DNA of 64,000 nt from Progne subis subis (GCA_022316685.1 JAKJHU010000991.1:37194-101193), one strand, 5' to 3'. Positions 47,919 through 60,379 are shown, counted from the first letter of the stretch. The notes: generated from the sequence alone by a model not told the origin. Translations and numbers: made by a program.

Positions 47919-49398
47919 TGTAATGGCTTTAATTTAATAAAACTGGGTGGAAACACTAATTAGTGTAGGGGTTTTAGTGTTAATATTTCTGTGGGAGGGA
48001 GAGATTAGGAGAAAAAAAAACAAAGCAGGTTTAAGATTAAAAATGAACAAAAAAATAGTTTTATTAACACACACTAAAAGAATAGAAAAAAAAGAAAGCT
48101 GGAAAAAAACTAAAACAGAATGAAACTTTAAAAGCGCGCTTCTTTCCTCTTACAAATTATTAACTTCCTTATTGAACAATATAGAAAGACACAATTTAGG
48201 ATTTTCAGTCAGTTTCACTACTTAGACTTAACTACACATCATTTTAGGAGAAGAGTCCTTCTAAGATCTTTTATGAAGATGTTGGCTCACACACACATCT
48301 GCTGCCGCCCGGAGTTTTCGCAGACTGTGATGTCCTATCAGCAAAGCTTCTCAGTGTATCTGGGGTATTATTTACAAATACTTCTTCTGATCTAAAATTA
48401 TCTTTGTCTCAAAAGGCTGAGACCTCCTTTTTCACCCTCCTCCTTTTTCAGGAGCGGGGGTTTCAAAGTTCCCAAATAAATCTCTAATTACACCAGTCCT
48501 TAATTTTGATTAGAATAGCATTCTACCCAAATAATACTAAGATGCTGGAAAGAACACTTCATTTCTTTATAATTTACCTTAGAAGAGTCCGGTTAAAAAT
48601 GTCCACTTCATCAATCCTATTCCAATATTATTAGTTCTTTCACTTCTCATTTAACTGACTTCATGCAGTGTCTGTTCCATGTACCTTCTGTTTTTCTTTC
48701 TTCTTTCTTTTGAGGAAGAATTGTGCTTTAAAAGTTCTGTGTTGCTAAGAAAGGGTTACGTTTACTCAGGCTTGCAAAAAAGCCATGTTCACGCGCTGAG
48801 CTGCAGAGCTGAAGAAAAAAAATGCAGGGCCGTGCTGATAAAGGAAGCTGGTAAAGGTCCTTTTTTTTTCCACCCCTCGGTCTCATTTAAGGCAGTCCAG
48901 CTCAAAGTTGTTATGGAGCTGCAGGCTTGCTTTCTCCGCTGCCAGCGGTGATTAAGCTGGGCCATGTTTTGGCCCCTTCTGCCGTGCTCTGAGCACACGG
49001 CCCCGCACTGCCGAGCTGCAGGGGCCCCTCTCCCCTGCCCGCAAGCGAGGGAAAGGGGCTCAGCTGGCCCAGGCCTTCCCCGTGCGGGCAGCAGCCTCCA
49101 GACCCCCGGACAGGCCCGGCCCGGCCGCCCAGAGAGGCAGCCGGGCCCGGCCCCGAACACAATTCCCTCGTGGCCGATCACTGAAGCAAGAAGGCGGGCA
49201 GTCATCCACAGATTAGTTTTAAATGTTCCTTGCAAAGTCGCATTGACAGTTCTCATTGATCAACTTAGCTGCCAATATCCCAGCCTGCTTTCTGATAGGT
49301 CTTTGTCCTCTCCCCCCAGCCCACACTACGGTTAGGGCAGGGAAAAACATTTTACATTTCTCTATATTTAGAATACAAAATTGTGCCAATCCATGATA
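47919..49398 (-). mobile_element. LTR-like element, copy A (about 1.48 kb), minus strand
   Basis: Read on the minus strand it runs from TATCATGGATTGGCACAAT to TTAAAGCCATTACA and is flanked by CATAT on both sides (47914-47918 and 49399-49403). Minus-strand promoter signals sit near the right end: a CCAAT-type box (ATTGGCAGC), then TTTAAA near 49217. A GC-rich, CpG-bearing middle follows, then an A/T-rich left part with AATAAA near 48058-48063 (+ strand TTTATT). Copy B at 49690-51178 aligns along its whole length. No coding capacity is seen. Size, signals and 5-bp flank fit a long solo LTR, but the TATC start departs from canonical TG. Confidence 0.65.
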
Positions 49399-49403
49399 CA
49401 TAT

Positions 49404-49684
49404 CTAGTAATCGCAAGAAATAATTGGCAAATTTAAATTCTACATCTTTTGAACATTAAGCCACTACTTTATTTTAAAAAAATGTTACATGTAACATATA
49501 AATGCAAAAGAAAAGTATGAAGAATGGTGTAAAGTTACATGGCAAGCGTGGAGTATATATAAAAAAAGAGGTAACTACCTTTAACATATTGCAACATATT
49601 GCTATGAAAAGAACATTTTTAATATCCCTTCTCAAGAGCATGCTGGCAGTTGTTCACTCTCCATGTTTGAGCAATCACAGCAGG
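49404..49684. other. Unique spacer between the two LTR-like copies
   Basis: About 280 bp of AT-rich sequence with no similarity to the flanking elements. Its presence argues against a simple head-to-tail duplication of the element alone. Confidence 0.6.
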
Positions 49685-49689
49685 TTTGT

Positions 49690-51178
49690 TGTAATGGTTT
49701 TAATTTAATAAAACCGGGCAGAAACACTAATTAATGTAGGGGTTTTAGTATTTATTCTCTTTTTGTGGGAGGGAGAGGCTAGGAATAAAAAAAAACAAAG
49801 CAGGCTTAATCTTAAAAATGAACAAAAATAGTTTTATTACATACCCTAAAAGAATGAAAGAAAAAAAAGAAAGTTGAGAAAAAGAAAAACTAAAACAGAA
49901 TGACGCTTTGAAACATGCTTGTCTCTTCTTACAAGCTATTAACTTTTTTATTGAACAACATAGAAAGACACAACTTGAGATTTTCAGTCAGTTTCACTAT
50001 TTAGACATAATTACTCATTACTTTTTGGGAGAAGTGTCTCAAAGATCTTTTATGAAGACGTTTGCCACAAGACAAAATAGTCCAGTGCTCCCAGTGTCAC
50101 ACATCTACTGCCACCCGGAGTCTTCGCAGACTGTGATGTCCTATCAGCAAAGCTTCTCAGTGTATCTGGGGTACTATTTATGAATACTACTTCTAGTCTA
50201 AAATCATCTTTGTCTCAAAGGCTGAGACCTCCTTTTAACCCAGGAGCGGGGGCTTTATAGTTCCCAAATCTCAATTACTTCAGTTCTCAATTTTGATTAG
50301 AATAGGGTTCAACAACACTAAGATGCTGCAAAGAACAGTTCATTTCTCCATAATTTACCTTAGAGAAGTCTGGTTAAAAATGTCCACTTCTTCAATCCTA
50401 TTCCAGTATTATTAGTTCTTTCACTTCTAATCTAACTGACTTCATTCGGTGTCTATTTCTATGTACTGTTTTCTTTCTTCCTTCTCTCAAGGAAGAATCA
50501 TGCTTTAAAAGTTCCATGTTGCTAGGAAAGGGTGAAATCCACCCGGGCTTGCAAGGGCCATGTTCAGGCGCCGAGGCTGCAGGGCTGAAGAAAATGCAAA
50601 GCTGTGTTGATGGAGGAAGCTGGTAGATGTCCTTTTTTTCACCCCTTGGCCTCATCCAGGGCGGCTCAGCTCAGAGCTGTTATAAAGCTCCAGGCTTGCT
50701 TTCTCTGCTGCCAGCAGTGATTAACCTGAGCCATGGTTTGGCCCCTTTTGCTACAGTCCGAGCACGTGGCCAGCACTGCCGAACTGTAGCTGCTTTTCTT
50801 CCCTGCCGGCAGCAGGGGAAAGGGGCTCAGCCGGCCCAGGCCCTCCCTGTGAGGGCAGCGGCCCTCGGAGGCCCGGCTGAGCCCGGCCCGGCCGCCCAGA
50901 GGGGCAGCAGGGCCTGAACCGGGCCTGGCCCGGCCGCCTCCAACGTTACCTCATGGCTGGTTCCAAAGTGAGAGAGAGAGACCGATCCGCAGTAGTTTAG
51001 TTTTAAATGTCCCCTCCAAAGTCGCATTGACATTTCCCATTGGTCAACTCAGCTGCCAATATCTCAGCCAGCTCTTTGATAGGTTCCTGTCCCCCACCCC
51101 CAAAACTACGGCTAGGGCAGGGAAAAACATCTAACATTTCTCTATAACCAGAAAACAAAATTGTGGCAACCCATGATA
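49690..51178 (-). mobile_element. LTR-like element, copy B (about 1.49 kb), minus strand
   Basis: Same layout and orientation as copy A. On the minus strand it runs from TATCATGGGTTGCCACAAT to TTAAAACCATTACA. Flanks are TTTGT (49685-49689) and TGTGT (51179-51183), a 5-bp duplication with one mismatch. It has an AATAAA (+ strand TTTATT at 49751-49756), a TTTAAA promoter box near 51001 and the same CpG-rich middle. The flanks differ from those of copy A, which favours two independent insertions of one family. No internal retroviral genes are attached. Confidence 0.65.
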
Positions 51179-51183
51179 TGTGT

Positions 51184-54060
51184 GTTACAAAAAGATGAAC
51201 TTTATTTGGAGAAGGAGGCAGATAAACTGGTTTCATACACCATGTGAAATCCTGCCCTTATATGTTAGCGCAGAACGCGATGTGTACCTTTACTGAATCA
51301 TTATTGCCAGCTGGAGTCATATTATCTTAATTGAATAAAATGAAAATTTGAAATTGATATTTAAAATTATGTGGAGTATATTTAAGTACTTGCTTTACAA
51401 GGTCGAAAAATTCCATCTATTACCTATGTGATCTGATTATCTAAAAATGATCTAATTACATATTATACAAACACTTCGGAATTTACAAGGACTTCTTCAG
51501 TTAAATAATGGTAGAAACAGGTACTATATTGCTTCATTGTGCTGTTGAGCAGGAAATATGCAGGCATACGAGAAAAGCTGTCTTTGATTAATGCATGCTT
51601 TCTACCTCAACAAATGAAAACACACACAGGCTCTTGAAAAAAAAGTAAAATCCATCTTTAAAGTCAATATTCCTGTAGCTTTAATACCACAAGAGGATAT
51701 GCTCATTACAATTACTTTATAACTATACATCTTTTTCTTGGAGAAATTTATTGTTATGGTGGAAATCTAATCTAACTGAATTGACAGTGTTTGGGATGAT
51801 TCACAGAAGAACTTAAAAGGAACTTGTTATTTTGGGATAAAAAGCAGCATTAAAAATATTGATTGCATTCTTGCTTTTTATTGTCTCTTTTACACAAGGT
51901 TATTTCTCCTCACATTCACACAGTGTTTTGCTGGCAATGGTATCAATCACTTCAGGCTCTGTTTACGTATTCCCCACAAATTAGAAGGCACAAGGGCAAA
52001 TTGTTGTAGTTGAGCTCTCTGGCTTGTGAATTTTATCAAAATGACCTGCCTTGTGAACTCTGAAATGCACCTCAAAACCCAAGTGCTCTTCTGACTAAGG
52101 GACAGCCACTTGGCAGTAATGTGCATGTGCTTAAACTGCACAGTGGACCCAAGTTGCTGAACAAGTTTGACCTTATCCACATACGCCTTATGCTCTCTCA
52201 CATCACAGCCTGGTTTTGCTCTCTGCCACATCATTTAAAAAGCCCCCAGATCTCGGGGACAAGCAAAAAAGAGTATTTAACAAAGAGCATGTGCCAAAGA
52301 TGCTTCCCTTCTCCCCTGATTCTGCCTTTCCTGTTGGCTCTGAGAAAGCTTATTGCCTGACTGTATGTAATAAATGCCTCATCTTCTGGGTCCTTGTTAC
52401 TTCTTTCTTGCTAGCTCCTACTAACAGATATGTTTAAGTGACAGGCTAAGGCCAAGTATATGTCATTAGATTGTCAGAGGATTGAAGCAGTCTCACCTCT
52501 GTGCCCTCCATTTAACAACCCTGAGTGGTAAATCTTCAGGTTTCTTTTCAGGTTCAGGTTTCTCTTGGCTTAAGTACCTTGTCTTTTGTTAAGAAATAGT
52601 TAATCTTGTCTTAATTTATTATTCGAAGAAGATGGAAAGGTAGCCTTAGTGGCCAAAAATTGAGTAACTTAATGCTTTACAAGCGTGTACAGTTACTCTA
52701 GGGAATTAAGTGCATGTAGCAAACCCTTCTTTAGAAAATAATGCTCTGTGACCTCTAGGTTATATGCTCCAATTATATTCTTTTTAACTGCATTTTCTAC
52801 AAAGGTTTCTTCAAAAAAACACAGATCAAAGGTAAGCTGAACTCAGTCAAAAGTATTTCTGCTGGAAGAAGGTGGAACTATAATATTTTAATCTGATGCC
52901 ATTAATCAAAGTAAAAACACAGTTTGAAACAGGATTTTTTTTTCTCCTATAGAATATATTAGTGTGTGTACCATCACTCATATTTTTTCAAGTGAATAAT
53001 TCCAAAGGTCATTACAGATTCTTTTCACAGCAGCAATTAATTTTTGTTTAGCTGTGCTCACAAACAGATGCTTGTATTGTCTGCTACAGAATTGAGCGTG
53101 CGTGCTTTCATGTGAGCTTGACTGTTGCGTATTAAAAATGACAGTGCAGTTCCTTCTCCTGCAGAGGAATTGGGACTTGAAAATAAGCTGCTGCAGTTTC
53201 AAAGTGGAAGTGTTTTGTCCTTTGTAAAGAACTTGACAGCCGAATGGATAGTTTGTTCTGGGATTCAAAGATATGACAGAACAGTGAAACAGACAAGGAA
53301 CCCCCACCCCAGTTCAGATACTGCTGGGACAGTGATTTGGGATGGGGATTTTTTAAACGGTTTTTGTTAAAGCAGCATCAAGTAAGAGAAACCTATTTCT
53401 CTTTGCTGAAAAGATCCTAATGACAGTTTACTTCACTGGATTATCAGCAACATGCTGGCTGTTGTGCCACCTGAATTTCAATTTCTTAATTTACGCACAG
53501 ATAGAATAGAATAGAGCTTGATCTCTACTGCTCTCTACACTGGGCTGGTCTTATCAAGCATGAAGTTTGGCGCATTGCAAAGCTTTTCAAGTCATTATCT
53601 GTTGAGGACCTCTTGAGCCATCTCTGTCTGCAATGTGCTGATAAGACAGCTGTTTCTGTAGCTTGCAGTGTCTCCCTGGGCCTCGGTCGTCTTTCCGTGC
53701 AAACTACAGCTTTGTCACTGTGCCCTGATGCTGTCACTTTCTCTGTTGTGTAGTAATTTGATTCAAGCACAAAAGAGGTTGATGGCAGCAACTGACTGGT
53801 AGGTGACACAGACTTATTTTACAATTGGATGTGCATTTCACACCACTGGAAATACAAATCCTTAATAGAAGAAGCTACCTCAGCTGTGGTGCAGCAGCAA
53901 TCTGCCCTTTCCTGGCCGCAGTAGGAAAGAAGTAAGTATATAATAATTTAGATAAATAGACAATATCTTTCAGGTATTACTTTTTTACAGATGAAAGTTC
54001 CACACAGCTGTCTATAGAAATCTGAGGAGTTGTTGTGGAGATAGTTTTTTATTCTCGACT
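51184..54060. other. AT-rich sequence, no gene recognised
   Basis: Unique-looking sequence. The part at 51950-52430 has TTTAAAAAG, a pyrimidine-rich stretch and AATAAA (near 52367) in an LTR-like order, but no termini or target duplication were found. Confidence 0.5.
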
Positions 54061-54061
54061 G

Positions 54062-54076
54062 AAAAAAAAAAAAAAG

Positions 54077-54138
<62 letters not shown>

Positions 54139-54152
54139 AAGAAAAAAAAAAA
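54062..54152. repeat. Long poly-A tract with few G interruptions
   Basis: About 90 bp of A interrupted only by isolated G. No transcript-like sequence with a polyadenylation signal precedes it. Confidence 0.92.
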
Positions 54153-54559
54153 AGTCCTTTCCCCACCTAAATGCTAACCTCTTTTTGACAATAATTTTTA
54201 TCAACATTCAGACATTGCTGTGTAATAGAATACAAAATGATGTAGTAGTCTCAGTTGCAGTGTTCTTACTACTGTAGTTTTGCACAATGTGTGTATCATA
54301 AGACATGAGAGAGGCTCAAAGAAGTAGGTAAAACAATCCCACACCCATACTGAAGGCCATGCAGGTATGTTTTACCCCAGGAAGTGTGTGTCTCAAGACT
54401 TGGTCCTAAACCCTCATGCCTCTCACCGTTTGTTTGTGAAAGTAATGGGAGCAAACGTAAGTTACCCCTGGGAAAAGAGCCTGTAGGGTCCTGGGGGTGC
54501 AGTAACACACAAGCAGAACACACCCACCGATCCATATGACTGCATCCGAGCAGCAGGAG

Positions 54560-54775
54560 TTAAGATCCATTTGTCTGAAGTGCTCGAGAGGAAGTGCCAA
54601 GCCCACACCGATGTCACGTACCTGTCGAGGTGTTTTCCTGAGGGCACAGCGGGGACATGCCCTTCCCCGGGAGCGGCCCTTCCGCAGCCGCGGCGGGGCC
54701 GTGCCGCTGTCCATGGTGCTGAGCCGGTGGCCGCGCCGTTCCCTCCCGTCACAGCTCCTCCCGTGAACAGCTGCT
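54560..54775. promoter_or_regulatory. Small CpG cluster
   Basis: Short GC-rich patch with many CpGs (CCGCAGCCGCGGCGGGGCCG and similar) in AT-rich surroundings. It may be a small CpG island, but there is no promoter motif or exon to support function. Confidence 0.35.
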
Positions 54776-55629
54776 TTGCTTGCTTTATTTCTTATTTTTC
54801 ACTTTCATTAAAAAAAAAAATAAAAAATAATAAAAAAAAATCCCCTCTGTGCTAGCTGGTAAATCTATTTCTTCCAGAACAATTTGCTGTTTTTACTGCC
54901 ATTCCCTGACCACTCAATCCTGGCCAGAGGATTCAAGAGGGTTCAACATGCTTGAACAAGTGCACTCCTCTCCTGCTACAGCCTTCCACGTCCACTGCCT
55001 ATTTAATAACCCATACACGTTTTAGCTAAAGACTATGTCCAGACAGCCAACTACCACTAATCATAAAGACTTCTTTTCAGACGTATTACCTAAGCAAAGG
55101 GGAACTTCACAGGAAAGTGTGTTTTTCCTGGGAGAATGGAAAATTTAGCGTTCCTTCTGCCATTGTTAGAATCAAGGGCCTCTGAATACACATCAGAGAT
55201 GAAAAAGGCCGATGACAAGGCAATTTGCTAAAACAGCTATTTTCTGCCTAATTTCAGTTTAGCACTGTGTATTGACAAACATGACAGATGTGAATACCTT
55301 ATTGGTAGAAATATTAAGCCTCGAAAGAAAATGCATAAAGTTTAGATTTTGTCTCTAAAAGCTAGTCACTAATTATAGCTGGAAGATTGTTCCTTTGAGG
55401 CAGGGAGTGTTGGGGGGGAAAGACAGAATCAGGAGTCCTGAATATCAGACCTGACAGGGAAGCAGCTGAGAGCAGTCTTCTAATTTCCTGAAAGTTCAGG
55501 AAGACATTCTTCTGGTTTCTAACAGCATACATTTTGCATTTTGACATCCACTTTAAACAGAGTTTCTTTAGTTCTAAAACCAGGTATTCACACCGTATTA
55601 AAACTGAGGAGGGATGGGGGAGGAGAGAG

Positions 55630-56484
55630 AAGGGCATGACCTGTTGGAAGGATGAAGGGCTTTGCAGAAAGACCTGGAACAGTTGGACTGATGGGCAGAG
55701 TCCAATAGGATGAGGTTTAATAAGTCCAAGTGCCGAGTCCTGCACTTTGGCCGCAATAACCCCCTGTAGCATTATAGGCTGGGGACGGTGTGGCTGGACA
55801 GTGCCCAGGAGGAAAGGGACCTGGGGGCACTGGTGACAGCAGCTGAACATGAGCCAGCTCTGTGCCCAGATGGCCAAGAGGGCCAATGGCATCGTGGCCT
55901 GGATCAGGAATGGTGTGGCCAGCAGGAGCAGAGAGGTCATTCTTCCCCTGTACTCGGCACCGGTCAGGCCTCACCTTTGAGTATTGTGTCCAGTTCTGGG
56001 CCCCTCAGTTTAGGAAGGACGTTGAGATGCTTGAGTTTGTCCAGAGGAGGGCAACGAGGCTGGTGAGGGGCTTGGAGCACAAGCCATATGAAGAACGTCA
56101 GAGGGAGCTGGGGTTGTTTATCCTGGAGAAAAGGAGACTCAGAGGTGACCTTATCACACTCTACAACTTCCTGAAGGGTGGCTGTGGTCAGCTGGGGGTT
56201 GGTCTCTTTCTTCAGGCAACAACGGACAGAACGAAAGGACACAGTCTCAAGCTGTGACAAGGGAGAGATAGGCTGCATATTAGGAAAAAGTTTTTCACTG
56301 AAAGAGTGATAAAGTACTGGAATGGCTTGCCCGGGGAGGTGGTGCAGTCACCATCCCTAGAAGTGTTTAAAAAAAGGACTGGATGTGGCACTTGGTGTCA
56401 TGGTCTAGTTGAAGTGTTAGGGCATAGGTTGGACTCGATGATCTTGAAGGTCTCTTCCAATCTAAAAATTCTGTGATTCTGTGA
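55630..56484 (+). mobile_element. 5'-truncated CR1 LINE, 3' end intact
   Basis: A typical avian CR1 3' portion. It encodes the C-terminal reverse transcriptase remnant ([14 protein letters not shown] [12 protein letters not shown], then [25 protein letters not shown]), followed by the conserved 3' untranslated part (GGTTGGACTCGATGATCTTG) and the tail of two ATTCTGTG octamers at 56468-56483. The coding remnant is broken: the start is missing and the upstream portion lies in other frames, so it is not functional. The 5' truncation and octamer tail are hallmarks of CR1 retrotransposition. The left border is approximate. Confidence 0.95.
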
Positions 56485-57741
56485 CATGTTTGGGGTATTG
56501 AGTGAATGGATCAGACTACTTAAGAAATAATCGGGGTGGGGGGGTTGTGTTTTTTGTTGTTGTTTTGTTTGCTTGGGTTTTTAAAAATTTTCTTATTTTT
56601 TCTACATTGATGATGTTCTCCTAAGGAATGTGCTTTTTTTTTTTTTTTTTTTTTCTCTCTCTTCTTCTTCTTTTCCCCCTTAAACACGAGGCAAGAAAGT
56701 AATAAGCACCTAAATATAATAATTCTGAAGACAGAAATCTTGTGCACAGTTTTTATAGATGTTTCCTACTTAGTAGAACAAACAATACTTTCAGATCTTT
56801 ATTTCAGATATATAAATATATATAAGACTTGTTGATAAATGCCCCTGTAGAATAAAGAACTTGAGCAGATTAATGGTATCATTAGGAGACTTTCAGAAGC
56901 AGTTTTACTGTATCAAAGGGTAAAATTTGCCATAATTAAACAAGTCTGAGCCTCAGACATAAGTTGAAAAGTGTAGGCCTTTCTGAATACTTACACTTCT
57001 AAGAGCACAATTTATAGAAACTGTCTGTGGATAGACATCACTTCATGTAGGACTTTTGTATAAACAGCTTTGAGAAAGTAGCCACCCCCACCCTGTTCTT
57101 TATTCAGTTCTTGGAGCCAGTAGTTTGTTACTTGTTCCACTAGGGAGTTTTTCACCTTTTCAGAATGCTGCTGATTAAAACGTTGCTGATACATGTTAAT
57201 GATCAGATTGTGTGTTGTAGAAAAGTACTGGATGCTTGGAGCATAGAATTAATTATGTAAAATGTAAAATCAGTCTCTGTATAACTCTCAGGTGTCACAG
57301 TGGTAAGATAGGGAGTTCATAAGAAAGAAATGCTACACAATTCATTGTAATAATAATTTATAAATGCGCAGGGACACTCTCATTGAAATGCTATGTCTCT
57401 ATTTGAAATCACATACCTCTATTTCTGTGCCTTGCTACATGCAAATGCCAGACCAGAATATTCTAAATAAACATTTGCTTTCTGCAGGGTGTAAGTGTTT
57501 TGCTATCGGAAATACATGACACACACTTGTGTTACAGAAGACAGAAGAAAGGCCACATGTAGAAAGCATTTTTCATCCTGAAAAGAAATGATCAAGTTCA
57601 GTGAAGGTCAAAGAGTATACCGATGAGAAAAGGTCATGCTTCAGAATACCTTACAGGATTGTTTCTTCCGTACAACACCTCTTTTCTTTGCAAATATTTG
57701 TTTGCTCTCCAAGACAGGAATTGACTACATCGTGAATAAAA
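56485..57741. other. AT-rich sequence, no gene recognised
   Basis: Includes a G/T tract at 56535-56582 and a T tract plus CTT-type repeat at about 56633-56672. No coding exon supported. Confidence 0.55.
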
Positions 57742-57799
57742 TCTCGCTCGCTCGCTCGCTCGCTCGCTCCTTCCTTCCTTCCCTCCCCTCCCCTCCTCT
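57742..57799. repeat. (CTCG)n to (TTCC)n to (CCCT)n compound microsatellite
   Basis: Six or so CTCG tetramers from 57743, then four TTCC units, then CCCTCCCCTCC. It lies at the edge of the CpG-island domain. CpG-containing tetramers are uncommon because methylated CpG decays. Confidence 0.9.
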
Positions 57800-58019
57800 T
57801 TGTTAGAAGAATTATTTATCTATCATTCTTTAACGCTCATTAATATATCCACTCCCAGAAGGGCAAATGGTAAGAGCAGTCCCTGGCCGGTAATAACAAA
57901 CTTGGCACACATCCGGACAGAACCGGCTGAGGGGGGGCATTTAAAAAAAAAAAAAAACCCACCAAGAAAAGCCCCCACCAAAACAAAAAAGAGGCTGTTT
58001 TCTTGGCAGCACTTCTCGT

Positions 58020-58645
58020 GATGCGAATGGTGGCACGGGGAGCCGGCCGCCCCGGGATGCACCGCCCCTCTCGCACGTGGCTGACCGAGCAGGCAGCAGC
58101 GTCCGCGCCCCGCGCAGCTTCCCGTGCCACGGGAGCAGCTCCCGGCGCCCCGGGGGCCGCGCTGCGAGCGGCGCGGAGCGGCCGCGGTTCCGCGCCGGGG
58201 CCGCCCGCACCCGGGCCCGCCCTCGCGCGCGGAAACGGCCAGGCACGGCGCAACACACGCTGAAGCTCGGCGCCATGGACCCTGCCGGAGTGGCGGCCCG
58301 CGAGGCCAATGGGAGGCCGCCACCTCCCGGGGGCGGGGCGAGTGGGTGGCGGCCGGGCCAATGCAGGCGCGCGGCGCCGGCAGCAGGCTGCGTTGCGCCG
58401 GGGTGCGGGGACGTTGCCGCGCGTAGCGCCGGGGTAGGCGTGGGGCGGCTGCCGCGCGGAGGGCGGGCGCGGACGGACGGATGCGGGACGGGACGCGGCC
58501 GCCTCTGGACGGACACACGCCCCCCACCGCGCCCCCGCGGCCGCACCGCCGGACGCGGCGCGGCAGACGCACGCACCCCGGCACGGCGGCGGGCAGGAGC
58601 CGGGCGGCGGGGCTGCTATAAATCTGCGGAGCGATCCGCCTCCTC
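58020..58645 (+). promoter_or_regulatory. CpG-island promoter with CCAAT boxes and TATA box
   Basis: Very dense CpG sequence. Two CCAAT boxes (GGCCAATGGGAG near 58303 and GGCCAATGCAGG near 58358), GC boxes (GGGGGCGGGGCG near 58329) and TATAAAT at 58617-58623 are arranged for rightward transcription starting near 58645-58655. Large overlapping open frames on both strands here (up to 287 codons) come from CpG composition. The downstream gene is not identified. Direction is inferred from the TATA box and the splice donor at 59232. Confidence 0.72.
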
Positions 58646-58949
58646 GCAAGGCACGGCGCGGCACCGCACGGCGTCGTCTCCCTCACCCCCCCGCGACCCC
58701 CCGCGCACGCCGCGGTGCTGCAGTTGCCTTGGGTGGCGAGGCGCTAGGAAGTGACCAGCAGGGAGAAAGGGAGAGAGAGAGCGTCTTTAAAATCGCCCTT
58801 CCATCCTTCATTTCTTTGTTCTTTCATTTCTCCCTCCCCTCTTTTTGTTCCATTGCGTTGTGAAAGGAGGGTCGTCCTGTCACTCTCTCCCTTTTGAGTT
58901 CTCCCGTTTTCATTTTTTAATTTTCCATTTTTAAATTTTTTTTTCTATT

Positions 58950-58973
58950 CCCCCCCCCCCCCCCCCCCCCCCC
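58950..58973. repeat. Poly-C tract (24 C)
   Basis: Uninterrupted C run within the putative leader exon, unrelated to the ERV LTR C runs. Confidence 0.9.
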
Positions 58974-59177
58974 AGTGTCGGACTGTTGGGGGTGGGGAAA
59001 GGATTTTTTTTGTGGGTTTTTTTTTTGTTTTTTTTGTTTGTTTGTTTGTTTGGTTTTTTTTTTTTATTTACTTCCTTTTATAACTGTCAGCAATTTAGCT
59101 CTTGTCTGTTGTCTTGAGAGAACTATCCATTTGCCTCTTACTCTCTTACTCCTTATCGGGAGAACTGCACCGTTACC

Positions 59178-59178
59178 T

Positions 59179-59214
<36 letters not shown>
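59178..59214. repeat. T21-A16 perfect palindrome
   Basis: Twenty-one T directly followed by sixteen A, able to fold as a loopless hairpin. It sits 17 bp before the consensus splice donor. Confidence 0.9.
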
Positions 59215-59259
59215 CAAACGAGGAGAGGAAGGTAAGTTATGGCTTGATTCTTTCCGTTA

Positions 59260-60240
59260 TTGTACGTGTGCGATGGGATCCACGCAACACGTTCCAGAGG
59301 TGCATGCCTTGTAGAATTGTGCTGATCACCTGTGTTTGCTCCGTATTGACATGGTTGGTGCCGACGGCGCTAAGTGAAGCAGTTCGTGGCTATGGCAGCG
59401 TGCCCGCGGAGCTGAGTTGCTGGAAACGTTTGCAGCGTGGGGAGGGCAGCCGCTGAAACTGGGGGGCCGCATCGCGCCCACGCAGGACGGCGTGCGCATC
59501 CTTACCTGGGCTGGCCCTGACGAGAAGTTCCCAGCGTGACCGCGCCCGTCCAGTTCCGGATACGTCTCCTTGCGGAGAGTATCCGAAGGGACGCATCCGC
59601 ACCACGCGGGTGAAGGGAGACGGTATCACTTTGAGGAGATAAACTCGCATTTCCAGATTAGCCGGGATAAGGCTCTCCGCGCCTAATTGCATTAGCCGCA
59701 CGGCGTTTTGTGGCTTCCTGCGGGGCTGGGAGGAGACTGCGTGTCACAAAGACGCGGTCGGCCGGTATTGTCACCGGGTGCGGAGGGCGGGCGGCGGGAT
59801 GAGGAGAGCCGATGAGCTTTCCCGGAGAGAAGTCTATTACCGTCGGGCCGGGCAAAGCCGTGTCTTTTCGTGGGGATGAATAACTCGCCGCGGGAGGGGA
59901 CGCGTCCCTTTGTTCGGGGCGTTGGGACACTGCGCGGCGGTGCATGGGCAGCGTGGGCGGGGCGGCCCCGATCTCTGTCCGTGGTCCTACCGGGGCGGCG
60001 GGGGACGCGGACAGCGGTCACCCGTGTGCGCGGGGGAAGTTTGCGTCCGGCAGCCGTGGCAGGGATCCCGGCGGGGCTCCGGGCAAAGGGACGGACGGAG
60101 CGTCCTGTCCGCGGGCGCGTCTCCCGTCCCGTCGCCCTCCGTCCCCGCAGCGGTGGGAGGATCTGGGCAGGAGAAGGAGGCGGCGATGGTAAACGCTGGC
60201 ACTGCAGCCTGTGCTACCGGTAAAGACCGGCCCCAAGCAC
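59260..60240. promoter_or_regulatory. CpG island continuing into putative intron 1
   Basis: Dense CpG sequence downstream of the candidate donor. It fits the broad island structure seen at developmental-regulator genes. Numerous overlapping frames on both strands are compositional. No splice acceptor with a following coding frame is convincing. Confidence 0.55.
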
Positions 60241-60379
60241 TGCCATTGTTGTTTAATTTGTGCTGCTGCCAGCACGTTACACTGTCCCCATCTATTTCAC
60301 ATACGAAAATAACTAATGTGATATCTGTATGAGCGAGGCAAATGGATAGTTAAACCTGAAGTCGTTTCCAAGGACCGGC

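Larger units (their letters stand above)
58648..59231 (+). other. Putative 5' untranslated first exon
   Basis: Expected start about 25-30 bp after the TATA box; end set by the consensus donor AAG|GTAAGT (exon end 59231, GT at 59232-59233). I found no ATG on the + strand across these roughly 580 bp, as expected for a leader exon; the first ATG comes just after the donor. The exon would contain a 24-C run (58950-58973), T/G-rich tracts and a T21-A16 palindrome (59178-59214). The next exon is not recognised inside the window, so the gene is unnamed. Inference from signals only. Confidence 0.5.

Noticed and set aside
51950..52440. Possible LTR with TTTAAAAAG and AATAAA
   Set aside because: I could not find TG...CA ends with a matching target duplication, nor a remembered family, so it is not annotated as an element.
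57823..58754. Long open frames on both strands (up to 287 codons) in the CpG island
   Set aside because: They overlap each other in several frames, are rich in Ala, Arg, Pro and Gly as expected from CpG composition, begin at arbitrary positions and cover the promoter motifs. No domain recognised.
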